DNA of 64,000 bases from contig CM082595.2 in assembly GCA_040954595.2 (NCBI GenBank), forward strand, positions 3,162,001-3,226,000, written 5' to 3'. The stretch is from Balanoglossus misakiensis. Its lineage: Eukaryota; Hemichordata. The notes under the pieces are model-generated. The model worked only from the letters and a program-made list of their open reading frames with translations, did not search any database and was not told the origin of the DNA. The position numbers were made by a program, and so were the translations under genes. Numbering within the stretch: the stretch's first letter is position 1; each line of letters opens with the position of its first letter. This document shows positions 1 through 12,622 of the stretch, piece after piece.

Positions 1-2092
1 TACTGAGATGTTCTGTTGAATCCGTGCAGAAAGTTGTATGTGGACCCCATGTAAACAAAATCCCTAGAATTTGCAACATTGGCTTAGATCCACTTGTCCT
101 GAACTAGTATGGTATGTGCAATGGGTGTATTTTGGTTGTGATCGACATCGACAACGTAGAATTTCACAGATATGTGGAGTTCACATGAAATATTGACTAA
201 AAAAGACGTCACCATGTTCGGCATTGGGAGACCAGAACTGTGAGAATGTCAAGACATTGAGAAAACTTAATTTACTAAGACTTCTTTCCAGTAAATTGCA
301 TAGTTATTCGATATTGGGAGTAATAGGTGTTCATTAGACTTTGAAATACTCTCTCTTTAAGAGGCTAAACTTTGAATAGTTAGCAATAAAACAGCCTGAA
401 CAGTCAGGGTGTAAAGATAGCAAAGTAGGTGAAAAAACTTAAAAATGAAAAAAAAAACAGCTATGTAAAGCTGTGATGTCATGGTGTCTTTTGAACTTGT
501 AAAGTTTCTATCAATGAAGTGATGTCACTTTTCTGTCTAGTTGGTGTGTCATTTTTTGACTTCAACTGAAAGTTATTCAAAACAGCAGCTGATGTTAGGT
601 GCTTTCACACTATCTCAAGCAGTCTGATGACAGTGATGAAATAAGCCTTCAAGAAATTCATTTATAAAGAAAAGTTGGTATTATTTTTGTAACTGGAGGA
701 TTTCAAAGGCACCTTGTGTCCAAAGAACGTTGCTATAGTCATATAGCTTTAAAGAATTCCATGTTCGTTCTGAACAACTCGAAATTAAAATTTTCTAAAG
801 TGAAAGTTGTAACCTTTCTGACAGAATTGCATGATCAAAGGCATTCTGATTGTGAACAAAACCTCGCAGGGCCGCATAATTTAAAGAACATGCAAAAACT
901 ACTGTACTTTGGCGTTGCCGAAATCTGGAGGAAATAGTGCCCTCATCTTCAAGGTTTACTTATTTGTAAAACAATCTTGCATTTGAGTTTGTCTAAAGGT
1001 GTATACTTATTTTCTGCTCAGCCTGTCGTCAGAGTCTGGCCGTTGTCCGACTTTGGACTGGCAGAGCGCGACATCTGAAATATGTTGCAACTTGGCATGC
1101 AGTTGTATGTTAGCTCCCTTTCTCCCTATTCTCCAACAAAATGGTTTCACCCGTGCAGTGTAACAATGGGGTGGTGGAATCAAATAGTGGTTTTGGAAGG
1201 GTTTGATTTAATACTAGCATGCCGAGTGTTTTACAAAACAATCACATATAATGTGCTATTAAGATCTAGGCTTGTACTTTTGTTTTGAGTCTCAGGGTTT
1301 TTATCAGAGAGCTGAACAGCTCATCAAAATGGGAGTAATTAGCCATCACAGTTTTTTTCTTGTTTTTTTTTTCTTGTTTTTTTTAAATCAGTTATGATAA
1401 TGAGCCTACATGTCTGTTGACAAAAATGGTTCCAGATCAGTTCTGCCTTAGTAATTTAATCCAGATTTTTTGCCTTCAGAGAAATTTATGACCCTTCAAA
1501 ACTTAACAACAAAGTTGAAAATCTCAAATTTCCCTCTGGGGAGTATTTCTTACACTTTCACATCAAATCGCCTTCTAGAAGTTTCTTCAAATCTCTCTAC
1601 TTTAAAATCTACCAGTAGTGCTTATAATTTGCTATCTATGCATCAAATTCTTTTTGATTAATTAATATCACAAACTTGCTGAAACTTGTATTTAAATCTG
1701 CTTTTTGTTTTTTCCCTGCCTTAAATTTATTTTAGTCTTTTTGATTTTTTTTCTTAAAGTTGTGTTATTTTTGAGTTTTAGAAGACAATGCATATGAGAG
1801 ACGATTGTTATTTTTTGAGCGTATCTTTCTTTTCTTTCTTTCCTTCCTTCTCTCTATTGTGCGGCTTTGCATCCTTCTTAAGACAAAGATGTCCCCATGC
1901 TTTTTTGCATTGGTCTTGACCAGCATGATCTATTGTGTTTTTGTAAATATTTGTAAATAAGTTGTTGCTTGGTTGTTACCGGACATAGATTATACCAAGT
2001 ATACGCTTTCGGATGTTACTTGTATATCAAATAATTTCTGTGCAATTTACAGAAGTTCTTGTAAATAAAAGTTAAAAAAGTGTCTAAAATAA
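1..2092 (+). other. Probable 3' UTR of an upstream plus-strand gene
   Basis: No coding exon with good splice sites or recognisable family resemblance was seen in this stretch. It is AT-rich, has many T-runs and repeated TGTAAATA-type words, and ends in an AATAAA signal at 2064-2069, after which base composition changes. This pattern fits the tail of a plus-strand transcript whose coding part lies left of the window. Short open frames here (for example 716-937 and 1082-1288) have no family signature. The assignment is an inference; unannotated intergenic DNA is the alternative. Confidence 0.4.
2064..2069 (+). promoter_or_regulatory. Polyadenylation signal AATAAA
   Basis: AATAAA follows TGTAAATA-rich sequence and precedes a change to more GC-rich DNA. 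It is the best candidate end for the transcript entering from the left edge. Confidence 0.4.
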
Positions 2093-3940
2093 TTGGATCT
2101 GTTGTGGTGTGTTCTTTGCAACTTCTAATTCTCCGGGAAAAGAAGTAAAACAGGACGATGATAAATCCATTTTTTTCAGGGATCTTGAATTTCAATACAT
2201 GTACTTTAGTTTCCATATGGCACAGTCCTATTTCAATCATTTTAACATATTTCTATTGAAACATATGTTCATGGTTTCTCATTTGATCGTGAGTGCTATA
2301 TTTTCATTGGTATCGAGGGCATGGTCGAATTTTGAAAGGAAGAACGGGGGGTCAACTCCTAGGTGCCCCGATTGTCGGGCAAGGCGGTGTACGTGCCCAC
2401 TTCCACGTTTATATCGAGACACAATTTCAACGTTGAGGGCGTACCAGTATGGGGGGGGGGGGCGTACGTGCGCAGGTGCAATACGGGCGACACATTGCAC
2501 AACTTGTAATTGACCTTTCTGATATCAATTTAATGATTTGAAGGACGTTTGGCAAGTGTCCAGCAATTTTGTTTACTTCCTTGCTTTTTAAAGACGTTTC
2601 ATATCCAGATGCCCTAGACTAAAGACTAGAAAGACAGAAATGAATGCCAAATCTAGTGACTGATTTGTTGACGCGACACATCGCATATGTTCGCGTTTCT
2701 GGGGCAGGGAAAGTGCGCATGCCACATATGACCCCAATAAAATATGCACGACCAGGTCAATGTCAAGTGCGCACGAATCCAAAGCAACTGGCTTGATTTA
2801 TTACACATGTACTACAGAGTACACACGCGCATGTGATGTACATGTTTAAACAAACAATCGTGCGCTAAAATATACGTGCGTTTCGTGCAGAAATGGTTCT
2901 GTGTTGCAAAAAACCCCAACACATTTGTGTTACTAGAAGATATCACTGCGTCATAGGTAAAAACCCGGAATTCGAACGCACCGCGGTACGAAAAGAAACT
3001 ACGAGAGAAAATTGTATTTTTATTCATATGACGCACTATTATGTTCATTTCTATCGCGTTCGCTTTATATTACCACGGTCACTGACCGTGATATTACTAA
3101 TCCCGCGTCTATTTTCCGTAGAGCACTGCAGTAGTCTACGTGCGACATTTAGTCTGGAGTGTTGTCTATTCATCGACGACGACACAAAGTGTGAACTTGA
3201 CCTTATCAAGGGTACCATCTCCGCCGAACCTATGGATAACACGCGCGCGCACCTGGAAATGCGTCTACTGAATTACGCACCGCGCGCGCTGTCCTCTGGG
3301 ATAATAAAGACGCAAATATGGTACACCGTCACCATGGCAGCTAGGCAGCCCCGCTATGCGTCAAGTGCATCTTTTCATACCTGCTGGCATGGCAACCTCG
3401 TGCTTGCGACTTGTTGGGAGGTCATCGAACTTTTAAGTTCGTGTTTTTACTTTTGCTTGACTGATTATCTGATAACCGAGTGTACGTCGCGTCTTGCAGT
3501 GTTTACTTTATATTCGTCTACGTGCAGCGCCAAAACAGTTGCCTATAAGGTGATCATGATTAATTGCCTACCGGTTACCTGTGGCTGAACGTGCGTCGAC
3601 TCCCTGCAGGGGATTTTCTCGGCTTCGTTGACGTCAACGTGACGTGTGGGCGTCTTCCATTCGCTGCACATGGCGATGATGTAAACAGTGCGTCTCTGAA
3701 GAGAGAAGCATATGCATAGTGAATTTTCGGAGAAAGTGAAACTATGACGACGAAGGGATTTGCCTGTTCGCTTCCTACCCGAGACTGATCTACAATACTA
3801 AACACACATGACATGGACATCTTGAAATCTAATTCAAAGAACATTGGGAGCTTTTAACATTCGTCTTGCTCAATGTAAAACTACATACAAACAACTAAAT
3901 GTTATATGGCAGAAATGAATCATCAACCCTTATTTTAAGA
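2093..3940. other. CpG-rich intergenic region, no recognised gene
   Basis: From about 2,350 to 3,700 the CpG density is clearly above the AT-rich surroundings. It contains a near-perfect palindrome at 3074-3090, an RFX X-box-like word at 3328-3341 (left arm GTCACC, right arm GGCAGC) and a full CRE palindrome TGACGTCA at 3629-3636. A 231-codon open frame (2893-3588, plus strand) crosses it but has no domain signature and overlaps open frames on the other strand, so I do not call it a gene. A promoter or enhancer is the likeliest role, inferred from composition and motifs only. Confidence 0.4.
3074..3090. promoter_or_regulatory. Palindrome with inverted nuclear-receptor half-sites, one-base spacer
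   Basis: CACGGTCA and TGACCGTG are exact reverse complements separated by one base. The core GGTCA-N-TGACC has the geometry of an IR-1 nuclear-receptor element. Function is inferred from the motif only. Confidence 0.35.
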
Positions 3941-5659
3941 AAGCAATATACAAATTGTTTTATTTGAATGCTAGTATTTATTCAGTCTTGAAAAATTAAA
4001 TATTACACAATAATATTGATCTTTGTCATCTCTATGGCAACCCGCACACACTGGTTTGAGTGAAAGACAGTGAGGCATGAGATTGTTTGCTCTTAAACTT
4101 AAGCATCTTGTTCACCCCATTTTGAAGTACTTTGTTCCAGTTGACCACTGAAAACAATGGGCATGTTACATTGATGTGTACAATGGGGTTGACACACGAT
4201 GCATGATATTGAATGTTTCATCTCGGACCATCAAGTTAAATATTTGCGATTATATAATGCTTTAATAAATGTTAATAAAAACATAAAAAAAGGAAGCCCC
4301 TCACCAAAGGTGATCCAAAGTACATGACTTAATATGTGCAAAAATTTAATCACCCAATGTAATGGTTTAGTACCAAAAAAGCAAACTAAAACTATGTATT
4401 TGAATTTTTATATATACAAAAATAAATCTTATTCAATAAAGGAAATCAGACGGTTCAATTAATGGAAATGTATAATTATACTGACGTAGCTTTCCAAACA
4501 AAGGAAGTGATAAAGACAACACCAGAGGGCGCAATGACAACGAATTGCCTCATGGGAGTGCCCTTTACGTGGAAGCAAAATTCAGTAAATATATACCGGA
4601 ATGAGAACAGAATTCTTTAGAAAAAATGTCCATATATCATTAATTACAAAAATTCATGTTATTACCTCAGTCAGATGGAATATTAATTTAATTCACAAAA
4701 CTCAGTTTTCAGTTCTGTTAACTGTTCTCAACCAGAGGCTTTCATGATACATATTAAAGTATATATTGCAAACATTCTACTGCAGATATGCAAATAAGCT
4801 AACATGGGTCCAGAAATCATAGTCATAGGATTTTAGAAAATTATAATTCATGATATGATTCTCAAAAAAAGGTCTTGCTATGTGATTTTTCGGTGGGGCC
4901 CTATATAAAGGAGTCAAGGTTAGATATGGTTGACAGGTTGCGAAAAACGCAATCTGTGTTCATCAGACATAAATGAAATCGGCAAAAGCAATACAAATTT
5001 GTCGACTGGCTTTCGCATTGTTCAATATCCGTGTGTTAATCCTTAGTTTCTTAAGAGACAGTTTTTCACAGTAATACGCTTTCTACAAAAAGTAATATCC
5101 CTCTCTGGACAGCATCCATTCATACATCAATCAGACATAACCGAAGGAATTCAATTCAATTCTATCATCATTTGTTCGATAAGTTCGGACAGAAACACTG
5201 ACATTTGACAAGAAACATATGAAATAACTATTCTCAATAAAAAAAATGGTGTACTTGGGAACCAATAGATCTTGATATCTAACACTTCAGCACTACAAGC
5301 GAAGACGGAATAACCCCTCCTCAATGTAGAACAGACCAAACGAATCTTGTTATACATTTCAATACTGTATTTTCTATACAAGCATGATTGACTCTAGAAC
5401 TAACATATCTAACATCCAACATTCAATTATTTTCCCAGAGTTTCGCATCCACATACATGTACCTGAATTTGATAAAAATCTCCATATAACAATACCCTCA
5501 CCCATTCTCAAAATGCATATTTGCATATCATGTCTATCAACATTCTCCATGATAAATTTTGCACAGATTTTTCAACGTTACTATCTCCCGACTAAAGAGA
5601 AAACACATTCCCTTAAAGATGAAACGTGTTGCCAACGGATGCAGTCACCATGACAACCA
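3941..5659 (-). other. 3' UTR of the EFHD gene
   Basis: Minus-strand sequence after the EFHD stop codon is AT-rich and has no conserved exon. Two AATAAA signals on the minus strand (plus-strand 3958-3963 and 3977-3982) are the likely polyadenylation signals, giving a 3' UTR of roughly 1.7 kb. The exact end is an estimate. Confidence 0.5.
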
Positions 5660-8600
5660 CTAAGCACTCAAAAATTGCTTTTGTTTTTCTTTGAAGGCTT
5701 GTTTCCTAATCTTTGCTTCTTCAAGTTCTTTCTTTTTCTCTTCTTGTTCTGCTTTTATTTCTTCTTCGAATTTTTTGCCCTTGGATTGTTCATCAATCTG
5801 TCATCAGAAAGAAAATCATTGTTAGAAAATAACATCATAGAAAAAGATCATTTTCTCGAGATTGCAAGATCTCACATGGCTATAGACTGTTTATATGGAA
5901 GGACATTCCTACCTAACACAGGACAAAAACACATGGCTGATCATGTTAAACGAAACACAATTTATAACAAAAACCATGGATGTAGTATAACAAGGATCTA
6001 TAACATTTCTTTGAAGCATTGTTCTAAAGGTAAGTAAAATCAGGTGTGATTTCCAAATACAATAATAAATAAGAATAGCATGTTCATGAATATATAAAGT
6101 TATATTCTCGGAAAACTGTCACTGACTGGCAACTAACTGTGCATGTGTACTAACCTGTGTCTATCCACGTTTAATTCTCTTGCACTGTCTTGTAGCTAGC
6201 TAGCAAGCACCACTAAAAAAGCAGCCAATTTCCGCACGGGAAAAGCCTCAATTTTTTTTGCCTAATAGTTGGAACTTAAAAACACCATCACCAGAAATGT
6301 ACATGTAAGGCTTTATTACATCAAGCCAATATGCCTTTAGTTGTTTTTTGTGAAGCTTGAAATTCAACTTTGATCCTACGGGGTGCTGAAAGATGGCTGC
6401 ATACACGTAAAATCCTATGCTTTTTCTTCTTTGCTGTTGATCCTTCTCATGGTACGTCCATGAAGACACACAGACACGCACTCATCACGGAAGCCAAAAC
6501 TTTCAAAAACAAAACGCGTTTGAAAACTGGCAAAGACAGTTGCTCTTGAAATCTCCAGTTTACAAACTAAAGGTTTGAATGTGGGAACATAGCGGGTGGG
6601 ACAGGGAATGCGTTCGACATACATGGCTTTCTCATTTGTCTATGCAATGTTCAGTTACAGACAAGTTTCCCATCAATGTCAGCGATGTAGCCGAGTTCGA
6701 CCACATCAGGTGTTGAATTTACTCAACACGAAGAGACAGGTGCTTTCATTGGCTCAGGCCTCCCTGTATCTCACTGACTACCCAATCACAAGGTATATAA
6801 GAAAGATGACTCACTTTTGCAGAGAAGAACTCTGCTGCCCCCTTCACACCTTCTTTGTCGACTTCTATTTCTGTCAACTGGGCAAGAACGCTCAGCCCGC
6901 TGCCTTCAAGAAGTTCACCTTCATTTGCCTTTCTGAAGATCAGTAAGAACTGTGAAGGATGATAAGAAATAAGAATCAAATTGGGTAAAAATTCAGAACA
7001 GAACCACCACTAGTTTTGGACCGGGTGGGTCAGTTGAACACTGGTCTTTGTAGGTTGCCAAGCGTACGTGTAATTTACCCACAACATAAACACGTGGAAA
7101 AATCCAATTCATTCTGGACTCAAATTTCGTAGAAAAACTGATTGTTTTGATCAAAATGCCAAGAAATGATAAGTTATGATTTCAATAGATCTCATCATCA
7201 AAAGCAGAAGTCCATTATGCAACTTGTATGATACATACTCTTCCTTATTTTCAAGTTCCCATTACAATCATTCCTTTCAACGGAAGTTTAAACTTTTATT
7301 CTAAATACCTCTCTGAAACTGATTTTGTCATCGTGGTCTTCATCCACAGTTTTGATCATTTCTTTCAAAGCAAGATGAGTCTGTGGTGCCCCTAGCTTCT
7401 CCATCATCAACTTGAGTTCCATAAAATCGATGAATTTGTCATTTCCAATGTCATATCTGAAAGAGAACAACATCAAGAGGTTTAATGAGCACGCTCCCAA
7501 AATAAAGGTCAATAATTTCTGGAGATTTCACGATGACCTTGAAATTTGTGGTCAATGCCCTGTGCAAGGTCTGACCCCTGTACCAACCTTTATTGTGTCT
7601 AGAATCTTGTGTGCTATGCCTCGCTCCATGGCCTTGTCACAAGCATCAGTCATTTGCAATGTTTTTCACAGTCAGAAGACAGGAAATTTTCACGAACAAT
7701 AAATTTTCGTGAACTTTGCCCGAACAAAAAAAACATGAAAATAAATAGTCTCGAAAGAACAATGTGTATAACAGCAAGGCTGATGTAATTTATTATCAAC
7801 ATTGATTTAATATTTAACTTCTTCATGGCTGTGTCAATTTGTTTATACTTAACTACCACAAAGAATGTAAGCTTTGTTCAAATCAGTTCTTCTTTTTGAT
7901 TTTTCCATGCCCATGTATGGCTAGCATGAGAGCAAATACTAGTACTTCCCATTATGATTGTAACTTTTAGATTATTCTTTTAGCTATAACCTGTCACCAC
8001 AGCTGATACACTCACTGCACTTTGAACACTTTTATGATTGTATTTATGCCAATTCAATGAGCAACTGACAGTCTGTGATTCGACCAACTGTATTTGAAAA
8101 ACAAGATGAATTCTCCCATGACATTTGAACAAATATAATGCTAAGATATCTTTCCTATCACTGGTACAATTTAGTCCAATCTGTTTATAGCAGCCAGTGA
8201 AGGAACTTTCCTAAATTGGCCTTTATAGACAGATCCATTACTTGATGTATAAATTGCACAGTTTCCATTATATAGAGGTGGCCACTAACACAGGTTTGAC
8301 TGTATTATTGACTGAATGGAATGGTAGTAAAGAAGCATCTGGATTCCCTCTGGTTATTATCTCATTCCCACAGCTTGTGGTTTGACCCGGAGTGCCCTTC
8401 TCCTCAACAGGGGATAAGGATAGGAAACATACATAACTGTTGGAGGTTTTGAAATTGACATCCATGAGCAATTAACCCTACAGACCAGGGCAGACCACTT
8501 TAAAAGACTGGAATGTTAGATATATCCTGAGAAGGACAGCCCTAAATGCAATTTAAGCATCTCAGATTTGACCATGTGATAATAAACATGGCCTAAACTA

Positions 8601-10240
8601 GGTCGATTGCTGTGGATTTAAAGCTTAATATGGGTCAGAGTGACAGCTCTATGACCCATTTCAAATCCAGTAAACAAAATGCAGATAAATCACAGATTTC
8701 GTAATTTATTTATCAGGGAAGATTTTCACTTCTCTGAGATCATCAAAGGATTTCGTCCACAAATTGGACTGAAAATCTGATTTGTCCTTCCTACATTAGA
8801 CCCGGAAATCAGCTGACTCAAGTCTGACCATGGATGCCAGCTCACAGGGCCACCGATATTTAAACATCCTTGACTCACTTTTATGCCGAGATGACTCACG
8901 GTTCATTGAAATACATTACGCACACCGGTCTCCGCTGTTTAATGTCATCTCATCTGCATAAATTACCATAAGACCATACAAAAAAGTAATTTTGAGTCAG
9001 TTAAATCGCCGAGTTAATCCGATGTTGGCAAGACATGATTTTACTTCATTACTTTTCTGTTGTGCGCATGTGTGTGTGTGTGTGTATCTGTGATCATCTT
9101 TTTTCGTCTATATCTGGGGCTGTGCTGTCCAATAATGCTTATACGCCATATCCAATATTGCTCAAAATGCTACAGGAAATACATGTATGCTTTCCAGAAA
9201 TCTGTCTCAATCAGGTCATTCTCTGTAGCTGACGAATGCATTAAGAAGTTCGATTGTGCCTAATATGGGAAATTATCTTCCAAATATGGCAAACCCATTT
9301 TCTCAATGAACTCGACAGTCACTGAATGAATCATAGTCACATTAAAGGTATTGCATGAGACGCCAACTCTAGATTCTTCAAAGAACTGGTATTTCCTGTT
9401 CATTTAGAATTATCCTCAGTAAACTGTATTCAGCCACCCATGGCCGAGTAACCCCCCCCCCCCCCCCCCCCAACACACACAGAGTAACTTCCTATGACCT
9501 GGACTCTTGGCTAGGTCAGGTCACAGAGGCCTTCTCATATTACTGTTATATGTAAATGATACCCAATTAACACTTTTGTCATTTAAATTTTAAGTGAACA
9601 CTGTACTGGCATAGCTATGCTGCTTCCACGTCATGATATCGACACGGAAATAAACACACTTCTCGAGAAATCGGGAAATAGAAATCAGAACTTTGGGCAC
9701 TGTCATTTCATCATGTAATTTTCAAGGAAGCTGTACGTTGCTGTTAAAAATAAGTGCTGGCTTCACCGCCATTGTGTGGTTGTTTGTTTGTTCGCGACCA
9801 TCGCTGGCCAAGGGGCGTGGCACGTCGTACCATGGTTGTAAATACAGGTACATGTATACTGAAACTTCAGCCGATTGACAATAGAAAGAACGCAAGTGAA
9901 CCCGCAGCGTAGTTACGTAGCTGCTAGGTCACCGATCGAGGTCACTCGATTACAAGCCAGTTACAATCCAAACACTTGATCAAGCGATCGCAATCTCGCA
10001 ATCATATTATTAAACTGAAGAGCGAACAGAACCCAACGGTACATAGCAACATCTGCCACCGGTCATGCATCTTACTCACGTCTTAAACATTTTTTCGAAG
10101 TCCTTGATCTGCTTCCTTGAGAACTCCTTGAATTCAGCGTAAACGGTGGATGGGAGTTTCGCCTGCTGCGGCTCCTCCTCGCCTTCGTTGATCGCGGCCC
10201 TTCTTGCCAACTTGGCGGCTAATTCGTCGGTTTCTGACAT
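5660..10240 (-). CDS. EFHD2: EF-hand domain-containing protein D (EFHD1/EFHD2, swiprosin) orthologue, 4 exons
   Basis: Coding exons in transcript order are 10080-10240, 7309-7456, 6815-6949 and 5660-5797, totalling 193 residues with compatible phases. The family consists of calcium-binding, actin-associated adaptor proteins. The protein begins MSETDELAAKLARR and continues through the family hallmark FSRKQIKDFEKMFK. EF-hand 1 has the loop DIGNDKFIDFME (about residues 56-67), with Gly at loop position 3 as in vertebrate members. It is followed by the strongly conserved ELKLMMEKLGAPQTHL. EF-hand 2 has the canonical loop DEDHDDKISFRE. Exon 3 gives FLLIFRKANEGEL and the GVKGA motif. The last exon is a Glu/Lys-rich C-terminal coiled coil (FEEEIKAEQEEKKK). 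It is about 45 residues shorter than human EFHD2, because the variable N-terminal extension is missing. EFHD1 and EFHD2 cannot be separated, so this is probably the pre-duplication gene. It is transcribed away from the adhesion GPCR. Confidence 0.95.
9069..9086. repeat. Short (GT)n microsatellite
   Basis: A run of TG dinucleotides in EFHD intron 1. Confidence 0.8.
9452..9471. repeat. Poly-C tract of about 20 bases
   Basis: An uninterrupted C homopolymer in EFHD intron 1, followed by a short CA run. Its length is liable to sequencing error. Confidence 0.85.
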
Positions 10241-10490
10241 GATTTTCGCTGGCCTGTCTCGCTAAACCCGAGGTGCAGAGAACGCGACAGAAATTGACAG
10301 TTGAGGAACGAACAGGTGGAACTACGAGTGAGATATTGCCTCCTACAACACGATAAGGAAGTAATTTCTCGGGGTTTCCGTGTATAATCGGGCACTGCCC
10401 ACGTGTTTACATGAGCCACGCCCACTTTCCAGAGAGCCACTTCCGGTGGCTTTAACCATTTTTCTATGGGGTACAATCTATGTGTTTAAA
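10241..10490 (-). promoter_or_regulatory. EFHD 5' UTR and proximal promoter
   Basis: The CpG-containing stretch directly upstream of the EFHD start codon includes CACGTG (in GCCCACGTGTTT, about 10399) and CCACTTCCGG, an ETS-type GGAAG site on the minus strand (about 10438-10447). The position and GC rise suggest the promoter. The transcription start cannot be read from sequence. Confidence 0.4.
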
Positions 10491-12622
10491 GAAGGATAAA
10501 GAGTGTTTATTATTTACGCAAGATATCACGCTTTGTATCTTGAGATTCACACGAGCCTAGAATAATTTTACTCTCACTTTTAAGTAAATAAATAAAAGAT
10601 TTCTATTGTAAGACAAAATTGCACACAGACCATGAACTAATGGAATGAACATTCTTGTATGTCAGTTATATGTCAATATCTACTCAAAGTATTTACATTA
10701 TCAACAGGGTTTGTTTACAGTTCCTAAAATGGGCACAATAACAGCAGGAGGTATGAACTTCATAAGTTCAGCTTCAGGACAGACCCAGAAAGTGATCATT
10801 TGAAAATATTATGTCTGTCAAGCTTAAAAACAGATGTCACGGTCATGAAAGATATGGTATATGGTAGCCGGCCCCACGCAAACATGGTGGGGCTACCAGG
10901 AACCTGTTTTTTTAAAGGCGTGGCATGAAGACCTATGGAACCTGGGCACCTGCTGGTCACAAATTTTCTGTACACTAATAGGGAGGCATTCCGACACGCA
11001 TGTATAAGTCGCTTGTGAGCACAGGGGTCGTTAAAAATAAAGTTATACAATGAGAAGTTCCGATCTAGTTTTTTCCCAATAAACATTACTATACTTGCTG
11101 AACAATCTCTGTATCATCAAAACAAGACCTGCAAAAATTCCAGATTACTTTCCCACTTACAATACAAGCAAGTATTATATATGTGTATATATAATACATT
11201 GGCACTGCATGTTTTACAAGCCATATCATGTTTGTCCTGGGGAAGAAAACCCCACAAACCATGACAACTATATACTGCGTGAAAGTTGGCAAGAGAAATA
11301 TGTTTGGAAATAGATAGCTGACTGCTTCAAATGAAAGTTATTTGAATATTGAAGGAAATTGCGAGTTGTCATCAAGAAACATAATGATAGAAACCATGCT
11401 CAGAGTATAAAAGTACATGAGTGACGGAACAGTCACGTGAGTTTGACACATCGCCCTCTAACGACATAATGGTGTTTCCCCTTGTTTGTTTGAATAAGAC
11501 GTCATGTGCAATGTACTTTTTTAATGAAACTTTGAAGCCCCCATCAGTAAAGGCGTCCTGCCACATTATTTTATTCACAGACGTGGATCTTTTCGTGTCA
11601 TTATTTTTTTCAGATGGTGCGAAATATCATTTCATTGATAGAATGATATAACACATTGGGTGAGGTTAAATCTTTACGAGGTGATAACATATTCATGAGA
11701 TCATAATTGCCATAATAGAGACCTTGCAAGGAATTTTTAAATGCATTGGATCAAGAGTACAACATCTGTGTATTACACACGATCTGAACCGTTGTAAGTT
11801 TTATTTACAAGTTAATAAAAATTATTAACACCAAACATAATTTGATGGAGTTAATTCTCACGCGGAACCACATCAGTTGATGAAAAATAATTACTAGTAT
11901 ATACCGATAACACCACAGCATTAGAGGGCACTGGACATTTTTAATATGTTAGTTAAAATGGTTAATTATATATGCATGCATTGTTTCTAATTGTTCTAGA
12001 AATTAGCTAAATGGAAAACGATATAGCAGGGTAGCAGATAATTTCCTGTGCATATTTTTTCAGGCTGCCTGAAACGCTCAAATATTTGTTCAAGTTTAAT
12101 GCTGTTTGTTTTGGTCAGACGCCGACTGAAATTGAACACCAATTTTGCCTGAATATCATCTTCATCTTTAGTGCATCTCAAGATCACAAGGATGAAGATG
12201 CATGGATAATGAGAAAATATATCTGAGGACCAAGGAATGTTGCACTTTTATTTCAAATTTTTCGAGATAATAATTTAATTTCAAAATTCATTTCAAGCAA
12301 AAAATTCAGAATCATAATTCAAGTTGATCCTGTTCCTATGTTATTTTGTCAATGTCAATCAAATAAATTTTATCCCTACAGCCTCTTCAATTATAATATT
12401 TGCCTCGGGCGGACTCAGACAGTATGAGGAAACAAATAATGGTTGCATAATGCATATTAAATCAAGAAATTAGTGTGTGTGAACACAATCAGCATTAATT
12501 AGACGCAACTAGTCGCATCTAGACTGGTGATGATACCACTGTCGTTTCTCCAGCTCTGCTGACGAGTCTCTGATTCGGGACAAGTATCAACTAACAGAAC
12601 GTTTAGGAGCTCGCAATTTTCC
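10491..12622. other. Intergenic region between EFHD and the adhesion GPCR
   Basis: This AT-rich DNA separates two divergently transcribed genes. No exon with family resemblance was found on either strand. It presumably contains the GPCR promoter and 5' UTR near its right end. Confidence 0.5.

Noticed and set aside
2893-3588. 231-codon open frame on the plus strand
   Set aside because: Long for the region, but composition is low in expected domain patterns, it overlaps open frames on the other strand, and no family or splice structure is recognisable. CpG-rich DNA with few stop codons explains it.
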